A stretch of DNA of 64,000 nt from Dryas octopetala (GCA_963921425.1 OY992835.1:21080001-21144000), one strand, 5' to 3'; positions 1 through 13,693 are shown, counted from the stretch's first letter. The notes: a model not told the origin generated them from the sequence alone. Translations and numbers: made by a program.

Positions 1-1
1 G

Positions 2-226
2 GTTCTTCTTCCTGAGGCAATCTTTGGTACTGACATACCTCCAACCCCAGCACCAGCACCAGCTCCAGACATTGCTCCAGTTGCAGATACTCCAACATCT
101 GATGGAGCTGAAGGCTCATCTCCAGGATCTTCACCAGGAAAATCTTCTTCTTACAGAATCATCAGCTGGGGTATTTGGGGTCACTTGGTTTTGGCAGTCT
201 CAGGTGGGCTGGTCTTGTTCTTGTGA
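2..226 (+). CDS. Fasciclin-like arabinogalactan protein, C-terminal part
   Basis: Only the last 74 codons lie in the window; the gene starts upstream. The visible protein begins VLLPEAIFGTD, which resembles the end of a fasciclin (FAS1) domain. A Pro/Ala-rich stretch (PPTPAPAPAPD) follows, the kind of arabinogalactan glycomodule whose prolines are hydroxylated and glycosylated. A Ser/Gly-rich linker comes next, and the protein ends in a hydrophobic tail (HLVLAVSGGLVLFL) right at the stop, as expected for a GPI-anchor signal. This layout fits a fasciclin-like arabinogalactan protein tethered to the outer face of the plasma membrane, a class linked to cell-wall and adhesion functions. The subfamily cannot be told from this fragment. 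Family assignment is inferred from layout and the short FAS1 tail. Confidence 0.75.
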   Translation, partial: VLLPEAIFGTDIPPTPAPAPAPDIAPVADTPTSDGAEGSSPGSSPGKSSSYRIISWGIWGHLVLAVSGGLVLFL

Positions 227-1690
227 GGAATGAACTGCCACCTTTGAAATCCATTAAGTTATGTTAAGAGGGAATATTGGTATTTTGCTCAATTGCTTTG
301 ATTTGAAGCCATTTTTTCTGGACATATATGTGTTACTGAATCTCTGTGTATGGGAATTGGATTTCTGTTATCTAAATGAGTAAATGGCATTTATTTGATC
401 TATTTTTTATACAGAGAATGGTTGTATAATTCTAAAGCTTATGGTTGATCTATTTTTTATGGTTATCTAAAGCTTAATTCTTGTGTTGCTTCCCAAATAC
501 ATAGTATATGTGAAATTTTTATTTTATGTCGACTGCCTACTGCTTCTTCTAAGCAGAGTGAGACTGGAAGTCCCAGATGGTGCTGACACCGATGTTTAGC
601 AGCATAAAAGTAATAGGAAGATGTTTGTGGCAATTACCTAGGAAGTAGCTTTTTCTAAAGAAGCAACTCCTTCTCTCCAGTGAGCTGATAAAAAACTAAA
701 AGACTTCCTCTGCACTGTGATTTCAATTTATGGCCTAAGAACTTATCAGTTCCACAACCCTATCACAACAAGAAAAATTTACATGTAACAGGTGCATACA
801 CCATTCCTCCTACTATGGATACAGAACTAGCGCGATGATGCGAGAGAGAGGTTGTGTCCACTTGTGTGCACCCACTAAATTTTTCCAACATCACAACACT
901 CACATTTTCAAACTTCCGCATCATTAGCCCAAACCATAGGTTCCAGTCCAGGCCCAAACCGAAACTATTCTCCCTCTTAATTATGACCCAAGAAGTTCAG
1001 CTGGAAATTTGATAACCTGAATTGAAGGAAGACTGACACATCAAACAGCTCTGGACACAGTTATACACTGCAGAGTTGGTCAACTATTTAATCACATCAG
1101 CTAAAATATGCATATTAAACTGTTTACAAGTTACCCTTTCATTATAAATTTATAACCTTTTTATTTTTGCCAGTAAACTTGTAACATTCCAATTTGTTTC
1201 TTTTTATTGGAACAACTTTCATACAATTCTTATTTGTTTTGAAATGTTAGATAATGTATAGAAAACTATTGTTAAGCTTACATCGGACTAGAAATCAATA
1301 ACACATACTTATCATGAACAAATTGGACCTAAAATGTTTCAGTCATGCTTAAAAAATATCAAGTTCGTGTCATAGTTGAGAATGAGTTGAGAAATATCAA
1401 GATGCGCATGAAATCTCGACCCATGTCATTGATAATCTTAAGTAAAAAATCCTCAAGTTTGAGATTTCATTTTTAGAAAACCAAAAGGAGTGTGCTTCTT
1501 TATTTGTCATTTTTTTGGATTTGACATTTTCTATTTTGTTGTATCCCCATTTTGGCATAGGCTTCGCATTAATGCCAAACAGACGTTCCCACGGAAAATT
1601 GAATGGAGGGTGGGTGTTGTGTTCCATATTATTAGACATTGATTAGTAGAGACATATAGATATATAGACATATCACATAAACAAGCAATC
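227..1690. other. 3' UTR and intergenic spacer, no gene seen
   Basis: The first few hundred bases are probably the 3' UTR of the arabinogalactan protein gene. The remainder is AT-rich spacer. Short open frames on both strands have no recognisable domain or coding character. The end of the stretch leads into the fimbrin promoter. Confidence 0.6.
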
Positions 1691-1693
1691 ATC

Positions 1694-1851
1694 TTGGCCT
1701 CTCCTCCTCTCCTCCTCTCCTCCTCTCCTCTGCTTTTGCATTTTCCTTTTCCTTATTGCCTTCCCCTGGCTCTTCGCGCGTCCTACGCCTACACGCTTTT
1801 CTCTCCTTCCCTCACTCTTTGCTTCTTTCTTTCATCAAACACAACACATAA

Positions 1852-1882
<31 letters not shown>

Positions 1883-2311
1883 CAACCTCCAAACTTGCGC
1901 AAAAACAATGAGAAAGTCCTTCAATTTCAGTATTATGTTCTGATTCTCTCTATAAGGTACTCTCCCTCCCTCCATTTCTCTTTCTGATTACTCATATCCC
2001 GACGTGGGCTTTGATTATTTTGTTTGTTTATTTCCATTACTGCTTGATTCGATTACTGGGTCAATCCTGGAAACGCGTTTTTTGATGATCATGCACGTTG
2101 GTTTGCATCTATGACATGGTTCCTCAATTGGATTCTCTTTTGTTTTGACATACATGGATCTAGTTTGCGTTTCTGTTGTTGTACGGTTATTCATTCCATG
2201 CTAAGTTGTCCAACATTGTAATCTTGATGGCTATTTAAAATATGTGATTTTTGTTTCGGGTCAATCAGTTTTAGCTTTTGTACTGGGAATTCAGAACAAA
2301 GAAAGAGAAAG
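1694..2311 (+). promoter_or_regulatory. Fimbrin 5' leader with a probable leader intron
   Basis: A pyrimidine-rich stretch (CT-rich from about 1698, including a pure CT run at 1852-1879) precedes the fimbrin start, as is common in plant 5' UTRs. A plausible leader-intron donor (AAG|GTACTC) is near 1955, and a plausible acceptor (GAATTCAG) lies about 17 bases before the ATG at 2312. Transcription start and splice sites are inferred; a cDNA would settle them. Confidence 0.45.
1852..1879. repeat. (CT)n microsatellite in the fimbrin leader
   Basis: Uninterrupted CT dinucleotide run of 28 bases within the presumed 5' UTR. Length polymorphism is likely. Confidence 0.9.
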
Positions 2312-5300
2312 ATGTCTGCCTTTGAGGGAGTTATTGTTTCTGATACATGGCTGCAGAGCCAATTTACTCAAGTCGAGCTTCGCAACCTGAAATCAAAAGT
2401 AAGTTTTTTTATGATTTGTTATGAAATGTATGCATTTTGTATTCTATTGAATTGATAGGCTATATATGTTGTTTGGAGAATGTATGTGATCAAGCAGAAA
2501 TTTTGTGCTGACAAGTGAAATGGGTTGCATTGGTTTTAGTTTATTTCGATAAGGAATCAGTCTGGTCGCGTTGCAGTGAAAGATATACCAGCTGTTTTTT
2601 CGAAATTGAAGGCTTTCAGTGAACTGTTCACCCAAGATGAGATTAAGGCTATCTTAGAGGAGTCGTGCAAGGATAATGGTGAAGAAATTGATTTTGAGTC
2701 TTTTCTTCGGGTGAGTCTTTGAAGCATGAGGTTATGTCTTCCTTTTCTTGTGCATTTGGATTAAATTTTTTGTAATTGGTGGATGAAAAATGCTTTAGCT
2801 AAAATTGAAACAGAATCAAAAAGTGGGATCTTTTGAATGAACGGACCTTATTAACAGTTTGGTTCCTTTTGACTACATTCATGTTCTCATATTTGTTGGA
2901 CAATGAGAAATTAATGGGATTTGCTAAATGGTAGGCACACTTGAATTTGCAAGCCCGCGCAACAGAAAAATCTGGTGGTTCAAAAAATTCTTCTTCATTT
3001 CTCAAGGCAACCACAACAACTTTTCACCATGCAATCAATGAATCTGAGAAGTCTTCTTATGTTGCCCACATTAACAGCTACCTGGCAGAAGATCCATTCT
3101 TGAAGAAGTATCTTCCACTGGATCCATCTACAAATGCTTTATTTGATCTTGCAAAAGACGGAGTTCTCCTCTGGTAGGGGCACTGGACGGACTCAACAAT
3201 TTTCTACTCAATAGTGTCAACAACGGACATTTTCAAGTTTGTTGATTATTTTAGTTTCTTTATGTAGTAAGCTTATCAATGTAGCTGTTCCCGGGACTAT
3301 AGATGAGCGAGCTATCAACACTAAAGCAGTCCTTAATCCATGGGAGAGGAATGAGAACCATACCCTTTGTCTTAACTCTGCAAAGGCTATTGGCTGCACT
3401 GTGGTTAACATTGGCACACAGGATTTGGTTGAAGCAAGAGTAAGTTGAGCCCTGCCAGCTACCCATTGGAATCTTCTTGTTACTTTTCTCACATGTTCTA
3501 TGTTTGCTCACTTTTTCTTAACATTTTTACCATATGCTTATTTTTCAGCCCCATCTTCTACTTGGCTTGATTTCCCAAATAATCAAGGTATGCAGTACGG
3601 ATTTTTTCCCTTCTTGCCTTTGTATCTCATAGATAATAGAAACTACAATGATTCACAGCTTGTTATCAAGGCTTAAACTATTATCTTGTCTTCTCATATG
3701 GTGGCATTATCAGATTCAACTGTTAGCCGATCTCAATCTGAAGAAAACTCCACAACTTGTGGAATTGGTGGATGACAGCCAGGTCACAAAGTTTTTATTT
3801 GTTTCCCTCTATGCTTAATTAGATAAGGGTGGATAATCTCTGTTTACATTTTTTATGTTTGTGGATGAACATATAAATTTACTTCAGCTATTATGTTAAT
3901 TGGCAGGAAGTGGAGGAGCTCATGGGCCTAGCACCTGAGAAGGTTCTACTAAAATGGATGAATTTTCATCTGAAGAAATCTGGCTATGAAAAGCAAGTTA
4001 CAAACTTCTCTTCTGATGTGAAGGTAAGAGCAAGCTGACCAGCTTAGTAATGATAAGCATTTATGCATAAACTTAATAGCAATGGTGTTACTTATGGCAG
4101 TGCTAAAATCTATACATTGAAATGTCAGTCAACATGTCACCGATAAGGGGGTGGAAGGTATATCCTTCCACCTTGTTGACATCTCGGAAATGTCTGTGAG
4201 ATATTGGTCCTTGTCAATATAGGTGACAATTTGAGGGGAAAAGCCTCATTTCCATGGTATTGTGCTGAATACCCACCCAAATTTTGGTAAATGGTATTTC
4301 AGGAAGCTTTTAGCTTTACCCAGTTTCTCTTTCAATCTCCTGGCCTCACCAGCAACCACAATGGGTGGGAAGGTGAAGGTCTTGAGGATCATTTTAGCTT
4401 CTTCTGATCCGGGTATTCAGGGAGCTGCAGGCCATTTGTCCTTTCAGCTTTCAACGGTCCATTTGGGTTGGGCCGGAAAGGTGGGTTATGTTAGTGGTTT
4501 GGAGGACTTTGAAGGGTCGGCTGATGGATTAGAAAACTTGGAAGAGCTGAAGGGGAAGTGAGGAATCTTCCAGAAAAGTAAAAACTAAATGAATTTCAAT
4601 TTTGCACGTTACATACTGTGTTCAATTCCTACTTGTCTACACTATGTGATTGAGCAAATAGCATTGTTCCACAAGCCTGCTTTCCTGAATGGCTCTACAG
4701 CCCCCATTAACAGGTCTCGTCATGCTTACACTATGTAGGATGAGTTTTTTTAATGGTTTCCACACATATGTAGGGTACTGAGCTGTTATGCACAAATTTA
4801 TACATTAGAATTTTCCTCATACCATTGAGGCTTGAAAGCAAAAATGAAACAAAGATGTTTTTACATATTAGTATTCTAGTTTCATGGCTGTATCTGGCAG
4901 CAGCACACACCTCTTTCCACGCTAGATGTCATATGTTATTATATTTATCATACGGATCTCTTATTTTATTAAGTTTTAAATGTTTGATTGATGCATTATT
5001 AATTAGTTTAGTATTTCCTACAGTTTCATCAAAATTTCAATGTTTAAAAGAAAATTTCTGTTGTTTATGTAATTTTTACGAATATATCTATTGATATTAG
5101 TATTCCCATAAGTCCAGACCACCGATATTTCCACCAACATTGACGTTTCATCCTTGCTCATGAGTGATGACTTGGCTAGTTTAGTAATGGGAATAGTTTA
5201 TTTGATTTAATGTATTTGCATTCACTTTTTCATTAAAGGTAAACATTCTTCTCCCCCCTAAGTATAACCATAAATAACATAACATTAGAGGGATCTTAGA

Positions 5301-8300
5301 TGCTTTTCTTCCCCATCAATTCTTTTTCTTGACAAGATATAAAGTCTATCCCAGCCCCTCACTTTTTACCACCTCAGCCAAAGCCTAGGTATCAGCAACT
5401 AAGATTTTTCTTATCATAGATTTTCCATCTCAGAAATAACAATGCAGCTTTGGACTACACTTCCATTAAATGGTGGGAAAATTGTAAAAACATGGTATTA
5501 CAATTGTATTTCTAGTCTCCTATGAACTAACCTCGAAATTATCAATTATGAGGGAGAAGCTTTTATGTGTATCATACATCATATTTCATTTGAGTCACTG
5601 TACAGCTAGAATTTGTTTCTTACAAATAAAAGCAAATATACTGCATAAAAACTTGCATCTAACATGTTTTTCTCTTGTTTTAAAGTATGATGTAGAGTTT
5701 TTTCTTGGCTTTGTGATTATATAATAATTTTATGCATTTGCAGGATGGAGAAGCTTATGCTTACCTGCTTAATGCTCTTGCACCAGAGCACTCAGGCCCT
5801 GCCGCCTTGGATATGAAAGATCCTACAGAAAGAGCAAACCTGGTTCTTCAGCAAGCAGAGAAATTGGATTGCAAAAGATACCTCACTCCTAAAGACATTG
5901 TTGAGGGCTCACCAAATCTTAATCTTGCGTTTGTTGCACAAATATTCCAGCACAGGCAAGAAACAGTACTTCTCAAGTGTTAATTTAAGCTTGCAGATTT
6001 GAAAATTCATTCTCCCCCCCCCCCCCCCCTTTTAATTTTCTTTCCATATTACTTGAATAAGTTTCATTTTGAATTGAGATAAATTGTCAATTGCAATCCT
6101 CTTTACTGTGGAAACAGGGCTGATGTGTGATGTTCTTTTAGAACTTAGGTTACTGTTCCTTGCGCTTATAGTATGTACTAATTGTAGTTTATGAAATCAT
6201 TTTCATCTACTGGACTTAGCATGTCATCAATGTCATGTGATTGATTTTGATTTCTATTTTTGTTTCTCCTTCTAAGAGATTGATTCCAATTTCTAATCCT
6301 TGTCCATCATGGACTCGGATTCCTGAAAAAAAGAAAAAGAACCGACTATGAAATTAAAATAAATTAGAAAGGTACTGTGAAACATAAAAGAAGACTGATG
6401 GACCCTGGTGCGGAAAATTCCAGCAGAACCAGAAATTACCAGAATATCCTTTCTTTTGCTTTGACTTCTTGTAGCCTGCATCATTGTGATTCTATTGTTA
6501 TATCTTTCATTTGATTAAGCTATCATTATGAGTTTATGACATAAAGAAAATAATACTTCTGGTGGTCCTGTTTACCCTGTGGGTAATGCAATGAGCCACA
6601 TAGACTTGACCAAAAGGAAAGAAAACAAACTGATTCTGGACTTGCTACCCTTGTGCTACCTAGTAAACACACTATTGTATTTGTTTCTTTATTCTCCTTC
6701 AATATTACTTAGTGGTTCTGATTTTTCAATTTCCAAAGTGTGCAGTAATTTGAAACAGTGCCCAGTGCCTCTTTGTGCAGCTTAGTTATACTGTATTAAT
6801 TGTGTGCGGGTTTCTCTTGCAGGAATGGCTTGACTGCTGACAGTAAAAAAATGTCCTTTGCTGAGATGATGACAGATGATGCCCAAACTTCTAGGGAAGA
6901 GAGATGCTTCCGACTGTGGATTAACAGTCTTGGAACTGCTACCTATGTCAATAATCTTTTTGAAGATGTCCGAAATGGGTGAGATTTTTTTCCTCCTCCC
7001 CCTGACCCCCTAGAAGAACATCCATGTTAAGCCTGGCTAATCCATGATTGATATATATCCCTTGTGCATGCAGATGGGTTCTTTTAGAAGTGCTTGACAA
7101 AATTTCTTCAGGATCAGTCAACTGGAAGCAGGCAACAAAGCCTCCGATAAAAATGCCATTCAGAAAAGTTGAGAATTGCAACCAAGTTATAAAGATAGGG
7201 AAGGAATTAAATTTCTCCCTTGTGAATGTAGCTGGGAATGATATTGTGCAAGGAAATAAGAAGCTCATACTGGGTAAGTTTGAAGATTTTTCCTTTAGGT
7301 TTTTTTTGGTCTTGGTAGTACTGCAAAAGTGAATTTAGGCAAGCTCATTGTTTAAGTGGCTCCATTTTAATATAAGTCGTAACTCTACTTCCCTCTTTTC
7401 CCCAGCATATTTATGGCAGTTGATGAGGTTTAGTATGCTTCAACTCTTGAAAAACTTGAGATCACACTCCCAAGGAAAAGCAGGTAAAGAGATTACCGAT
7501 GCTGACATTCTAAATTGGGCAAACAAGAAAGTTAAGAAGGCGGGTAGAACTTCCCAAATGGAGAGTTTCAAGGTAATTAAATAAACAATGACCTTTTAAC
7601 TGACAGCTTTGATCCCATGATTAGTGATTTAATGTTTATGGTTTTCTATTGAACTTTCAACTTTTAGGATAAAAACCTTTCAAGTGGAGTTTTCTTCCTC
7701 GAGCTTCTTAGTGCTGTGGAGCCAAGGGTGGTCAATTGGAGTCTTGCTACCAAGGGGGAAACTGGTATGTCTTTTTTTGTAGTTCATGAACAATGTTGTT
7801 TTCTTTTATTGAAATTAGTTGTAGACATTGAACATTGGAAGTTATATTGTGCTTGCTTAAAAACTGAATGTATCAAGCTCCTAGGTTTCTGGCTTTCTTG
7901 GGATCAACTTATTGAGATGGACATGTATATAGAATGATACTCATATAAAACAGTGGGAAAATTTTCTCACTTCATTGTCATGTTTTTGTTGTTATCGTTG
8001 AACTTTTCACTTAATTATCACAATATTGCAGAGGAAGATAAGAAGCTGAATGCAACGTATATAATCAGTGTTGCCCGAAAGCTTGGTTGCTCCATTTTCT
8101 TGTTACCAGAGGACATTATAGAGGTAAGGATATCAGAGTTGACTAAAATATTTATAATATACTCACCTGTGTCGCTTTGACTGAGATTTATGCAAACATC
8201 AATTACTTTGTGTCCTTTGTTGGGCATGATTAGGTCATTTTTATTTGTCACTATAGGAAGTATTTGGTTATGAGGAACAGTCTAATTCCAAAATTCCAGA

Positions 8301-9000
8301 TATGGAGGAGTATTGAAACCTTCTTTTTCTATAATACTTTTTTCGGAGAGCAGGATTTAAGCCTCTATTATATTTCTACTCTAAGAATCCTTAGTTTTCT
8401 TGATAAATATTTGAATGCTAATTGGTCCAGCCAGTTGAACTTGCTGCTCTTTTCCTTCCAGGTTTTTTTTTTTATTTAACTTTTTGTCATATGTTATATT
8501 GAGTAAATTGGTGGTCAAATGCTTTCTTTCTCATCTGTTTGTTTGTTATACTCAAACCTATTTAAAGCAAAGAAGACCACTAGGCTAGCTGATGTTTGTG
8601 AGTTGACCTGATTATTCAGTTGGACTAGATTCAAACACAACCACAATTTACATTCTGTGATGGATTATTAGATTGGTTGGTTTAACATCCAATTGCACTG
8701 TCGTGTGCTTTGGTATGACAGGTAAACCAGAAGATGATCCTTATTTTGACTGCAAGCATAATGTACTGGAGTCTGCAGCAACCAGGAGCAGAATCGGAAT
8801 CAGCCCTTAACAGTCCTGATGACTCCCCTACAGCTGCCAATGATGGTGAGAACAAGGCAGTTTTGGCTAATGAATTCTCCAATTTGTCTCTTGATGCTAC
8901 CTCCCAAGAGATAGGAAATGAGGAACCCTCAAAAGTCGAAAATGAGGAATCCTCTCTAGAAAATAAAAAACCATCCGAAAAGGTTGAAGGACAATCCTGA
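2312..9000 (+). CDS. Fimbrin (plastin-type actin-bundling protein)
   Basis: Fourteen coding exons join in frame to 698 aa: 2312-2398, 2540-2710, 2935-3173, 3268-3439, 3549-3587, 3714-3782, 3907-4023, 5744-5955, 6823-6978, 7074-7273, 7406-7572, 7668-7764, 8032-8123, 8722-9000. Plant fimbrins bundle actin filaments in the cytoplasm through two actin-binding domains, each a pair of calponin-homology (CH) domains. The N-terminus ([20 protein letters not shown]) is the characteristic plant fimbrin start, followed by an EF-hand-like region. CH1 is about residues 120-240, with the hallmark [22 protein letters not shown]2 is about 265-370, CH3 390-500 ([19 protein letters not shown]) and CH4 510-615. 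The last ~60 residues are an acidic Ser/Glu-rich tail, the variable part of the family. Length fits the usual 650-710 aa. Intron 8 has a GC donor; intron 7 is unusually long (1.7 kb). The gene is convergent with the BTB-ankyrin gene. Which paralogue it is cannot be told by eye. Confidence 0.95.
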
Positions 9001-9776
9001 TGGAGAATGACAGGATATACTTTTTTTTTTTTTTTTTTTTGGTTATACAGAACAATAGGAATAAGAGGAAACTTGATTGCAGTTATCAGACTCTCTTGCT
9101 CTTCACGCAAGTGAAAGTGCTCATCTTTTAATGGGCTTGTAAACCACAGGGAAAACAACAAATTCTTGTACATTTTTGTTAGAGTTTATTGTTCCTAGGT
9201 ATATTCATTCAATGGGTATTGCATTAATTTTGTTGAATAATGTGAAGGGGGGAGAGCATTATTTGTTATCCTTTTTTACACTAGTTTTGTCAACTATTTT
9301 CAACTTAAAGCTGAGATCTTGGTCCTGGTTATTTTGTACTACAAGGCATGTGCATTGTGTTTGCTCTAGTATAAAGCCCATTGTTGTTTCATTACTTTTC
9401 CAAAATATCAATACCACAAGTGTATAGAAAGTTGATGGTACGGATTGGGATTCAGCCATCACGTGACCATTATTCATATTGTTTTTTGGTCAGAGACCAT
9501 TTATTCATACACATAATTGTAAAGACGCATTGCACAGCCAACCAAGAGGTAATCACTAAATTTATATTTAAAATTACTGTTATGAATTACACGATATTTT
9601 TAAAAAAATCTGTGGAATTATTATATGCTCGGAGGAACAGAAGTTACCAAAAAAAAACACAACTAAAGCACTCTGAAGCATTCAACTTATAATTTCCAGT
9701 TACATCTTCGGCACATGTATAAGTATTTTATTCATAAAATATGGAAAAAAAAAAAATTAAAAAAAATTTGGCTAAC
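9001..9776. other. Convergent 3' regions between fimbrin and the BTB-ankyrin gene
   Basis: Holds the two 3' UTRs, a poly-T tract just after the fimbrin stop (about 9021-9040), and AT-rich sequence with an A-rich tract near 9743-9766. No further gene is seen. Confidence 0.6.
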
Positions 9777-12700
9777 CTACATTCTTTCTTGTTCACTCGG
9801 CACGAGGGTAGCAGCATAAGGGAATAAAGATGTTCTAGGACCATTATGGATATCTTTAGTAAGATCTTCATCAGATTTTTCTTTTTCTGCAACAACCATA
9901 AGCAATTCAAGGCGTTTGTCAAAAATCAATGCACTCTCATCTCTCTTGTCAAGCTCAGCAGCTTCAGCTTCAAGCCATTTTTCTCGTAAGTCATCAAGAA
10001 GATTGCGCTGGTCTGTATTGAGCTCAGCTCCTGGTGCACTTGGAACAGTGGTGCGAAGTGATGAATCCCCAGATGGTGGAGGCAGTGTCAACAACATTGC
10101 TCGGAATTCACGAGTTTCAGCAAATGTCTCAAAATTACAAGCTATTGTATCCAGACAAAATTCCCTTATCTTCAGAACACCATACCTACACACGATGCCA
10201 TCATTCATGACATTGTAACATGGCTAACAATTACTATAGCTATTGATCAAAATATCATAGGAGAAATTGGGGGTTAGGGGATAAAGGAGCACCATACATA
10301 TCTGACAATATCAACCAATGGCACAATTCTGCAGGTGAGATATTTTCCAGGTGCGGCAGTAGTACATCAGCTACAGCACGCTTAAGAGGAAATAATAAGT
10401 ATCTAGAAGCAGCATCAAAAATTTCCCCACCCTGCTCAGTTAACGATCAGTATTAGACCCAAAAAATAGTAACAGAAACTCTCTTTTCAGCAAAAATAAA
10501 TGTAAATAAAATGTTACAAGATTTTTGTTCTCCATTAGAAGCACCAATTAATAATGTAAAGTTTAAACTACCTGATCAGGGTCTATATCCGTCAATCTGT
10601 CAGTGTACCTGAACCAACCATGGAGTTGAAATAAGTTGCATGACAAACAATCCGAAGATCTAAAACATGGTTGATCACAAAACTGTACAAGAACAATGCT
10701 GCCTAGCCAATAAATATCTGGTTATTGTATTAATCAAATAACTACCAGAAATAATTATAAACAACCAAAATACCAAATTTTCAAAGTAGAGAATAATTTC
10801 TGCATAATATTGTAATTCATCTTTGACATTCTAAATTGTTTTTAAGGAAAAAGAAAACTTACATATACTCAATCATTTTCTCAAACGCTTCTGTGCTCAA
10901 ATCATGTTCCTCAAGACATGGAAGGGTGTCAATGGGTGCATCATTTTTTCCTTCATGGAAGTCCTTCATACGGGATAATCTTGCTTTAAAATATTCCGAT
11001 CTTGATGCTAAAACCACTTGGTGGCATCGAAAACTCTTTCTATCAACTCTTACACAAACATCTGCTAGATCATCTACAAAATCACTGATTTGCATTGTAC
11101 TAACACAAGATATTAATTCTTTGACGCCATTGTCTAGGTTGGGTTCCCTGGTGGAGTTGGCAAGGGAAATCTGAAGGATCTTATGCAGGGCAGCGGGAAG
11201 CCGATCTTCTTCAGGAAGTGATACACCTTGTAAGATGAACCGTTTTTTAGAGCTGTCTATGTCTTTCAATGCTTTGTACTCAGAAAATTTTTGGTGAACC
11301 AGTTCTTTCTCGAGAATCCTTTGTAAAGATTCACATTTACATACTTTGCAGATCCTCACAAGATCCTCCATATCATCTACAGAAACCTCTAGTCTGTCGG
11401 AATAAAAGAAGTGGATGAGGCTGTACAAAGCAGGATATGACAACTTTTCTCTTACAAATCTTACTTTTCTGCGTTGTTTCCAATCAGTCACAAACTTTTT
11501 TCTGAAAAATGATGACCGAGCACTTAAGATGACTCTATGAGCTTCGATGGCTCTACCTTGAACGAAAAATACCACATCTGGAGGGAAGTAGTTGGTATTG
11601 GATCCATTGTTGGATGGAAGACCTACTCAGGGGCATCAAATGGTGAGTCACGTTAACATACATATTGTTATTGAAAGAAAAGTATGTAAGACCAAATGTG
11701 CTGACTGACATCGACATTGATGAAAACATAATAGGCTTTAGCTTAAGCTACTAGAACAGGAGTAGGACTGATCAAAGTTTCCACAGCATCACTACTTTAG
11801 TGTGAAGACATCCGAACAAAAGTATGGAATTTAATTCCACCATTTCACACATTCAGATTAAGTTAGAGCCAATAACATCGTCTTCCCTATATTTCTGAAA
11901 TAGAAACACAAATATAAAGAACCTTTACTTGTGCGCCTCTTCATTACTAAATCAGAACACATGAGAGTGTCAACACTCAACATATCTTATTCAAAATAAG
12001 CCAATCCTCGCACTATATTGATCAAGAAATGAACTAAGAAGCATCCTTCTTCCTTATCCTAACACTACATTGAAATTCTCATACCCATGTACTCATACAT
12101 ACATACTAAAAATATGAAATTATATGCCAATACAAACAAAGTCTCCAACTTTCCACAACCCCTTCAGCTATAGACACTGTATCTTAACAATCAACAATTC
12201 AACACCAACCCATTTCTTCTTGCTGAATTCGAGTCCGACCCATTTAGCCTCGCACCCCAACACACCAAATCCAAAACAAATTCACACCAATACATAAGAA
12301 AATGCGGGTCTCAATTTCACAATAAACAAGTAAATACCTGAACTTTGAAACTGGGTATTGTCAGCTTGCTCCAAGTAAGCCCCATTAGCCTCACAGCACA
12401 AGAACGTCTCTCTCAAAGCGGCCTGCAAGGGGCTCAGAGGCGGCGGCCGGGCCTCGAACGCCTTCAGGAGCTTCCTGACCTTCAAATTGAGCGCGGCGTA
12501 GTGGCAGCGGTCGCCGTCGAAGGTGTGCTCAGAGCAGATGGCGCCACTCTCGAGCAACATGCGCGCGGCCTCGAGGTGGCCGGCGAGGCAGGCGTAGTAG
12601 AGGGCCACAGAGTCCCACTGGTCACGTGCGTTAACGTTGACGCCGGACTCCAGCAGGTACGTGAGGCGGTCGACGTCGCCGGCACGTGAGGCCTCGAAAA

Positions 12701-12863
12701 CGTCGCCGTTGGGGACCTTCTTGAGGGGGATAGAGGAGGAGAAGTCGGAGGGGTCGAGGTCGATCCCGTCTAGGTCGGGATCGATGGTCCACGGGTGCCG
12801 CTTTGGGGTCATTGGGGTCGGGTTTTCGGGGGGCTTAGCGGGTTGTCGGGGTTTTGGGTGCAT
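9777..12863 (-). CDS. Ankyrin-repeat and BTB/POZ domain protein
   Basis: Five coding exons on the minus strand (12863-12338, 11622-10863, 10608-10572, 10431-10298, 10185-9777) join in frame to 621 aa. After a Pro-rich N-terminus, residues about 50-135 form ankyrin repeats ([20 protein letters not shown], then [20 protein letters not shown]). Residues about 190-290 hold a first BTB domain ([20 protein letters not shown]) and about 340-440 a second ([20 protein letters not shown], then EKMIEYMYTDRL). A helical BACK-like region and an acidic coiled tail follow. BTB proteins typically act as substrate adaptors for CUL3 ubiquitin ligases, while ankyrin repeats bind partners; the substrate is unknown. 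The layout matches the plant ABTB1-like ankyrin/BTB family. The ATG is chosen because it opens the exon that runs into the conserved ankyrin block. The first exon is GC-rich, unlike the AT-rich introns. The gene is convergent with fimbrin. Confidence 0.92.
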
Positions 12864-13463
12864 AGAGGTGGTGAATGGCTTTGGCCAAAGTCTGCATTTT
12901 TTTTTTTTTTTTTTGAGAAGTGGAAGGGAAGAAAGCAGTGGCAGTTGGGGGTTGGAGGGAGATTTCGGTTATGCCTAATGTATAGTACTGGCCCTACTGG
13001 GTGTAGAAAATCAAAAATATCTTCTTTTTTTTTTTTTTTTTTATAATTATCCAAAAATTAAACATATTAACCACCAAATTTTTTTGGAAGATTGAATGGT
13101 GGTCATGAGTGTACATTTTCTATAAGAGGCCTACTATTAAATTCCTTAACATGTGATCTACTACATTAATTCTTTCCCATGCTGTTCATTATACATTGAA
13201 TACTTTAGCATACTGACATCTGTTTACATGAGAAATTTTTGCGTACAATTTTGTTCACACAAAACTGATCAAATTTAAGGAAGAACTCCTAATACTTGTA
13301 ATATTTATCCAAGAGGGTGTTTCCTAAAATAGGTGCATGTGCTGCTTTTGCATGTATTTTTCTACATTTTCCATCATAGGATTGCAGTCTTGTACATGCC
13401 TAGTGGCATATTCAGATGAAGAGGGTGAGATTGTGCTACATTTTGTCACAAATTACCATTTAT
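12864..13463. other. Upstream region of the BTB-ankyrin gene
   Basis: Contains the likely promoter and leader of the minus-strand BTB-ankyrin gene, with poly-T tracts at about 12897-12914 and 13024-13042. No coding sequence is recognised. Bases 13454-13463 (TACCATTTAT) are the left target-site copy of the adjoining transposon. Confidence 0.5.
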
Positions 13464-13689
13464 GAGGAAATTACAGATTTGGTCCACTAATTATATAGCT
13501 AGTTCAATTTTGGTCTACGAACTTTTTTAAGTTCGGTTTTGGTCTATTTAATTTATAACAAGTTCTGTTTTGGTCCTTTCCGTTTATTTGGAGTGGACGG
13601 ACGTTTATGTAAGGGGCAAAACTGCCATTTCACCATATTAGCATGTGTCAGTTGGGGGGTCAAAAGGAGTCAAAGGCTGTTGTGATTCT
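13464..13689 (+). repeat. Left terminal inverted repeat of the Pack-MULE-like element
   Basis: 226 bp, reverse-complementary to 15067-15292 with two T/C differences. Rich in TTGGTC-type repeats near the outer end. Confidence 0.93.
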
Positions 13690-13693
13690 GAAT

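Noticed and set aside
4262-4561. Open frame of 99 codons in fimbrin intron 7
   Set aside because: No recognisable domain. It lies in a 1.7-kb intron and no splice sites would join it to the fimbrin frame.
8682-9173. Minus-strand open frame over the last fimbrin exon
   Set aside because: Antisense shadow of the fimbrin tail and 3' UTR; no domain.
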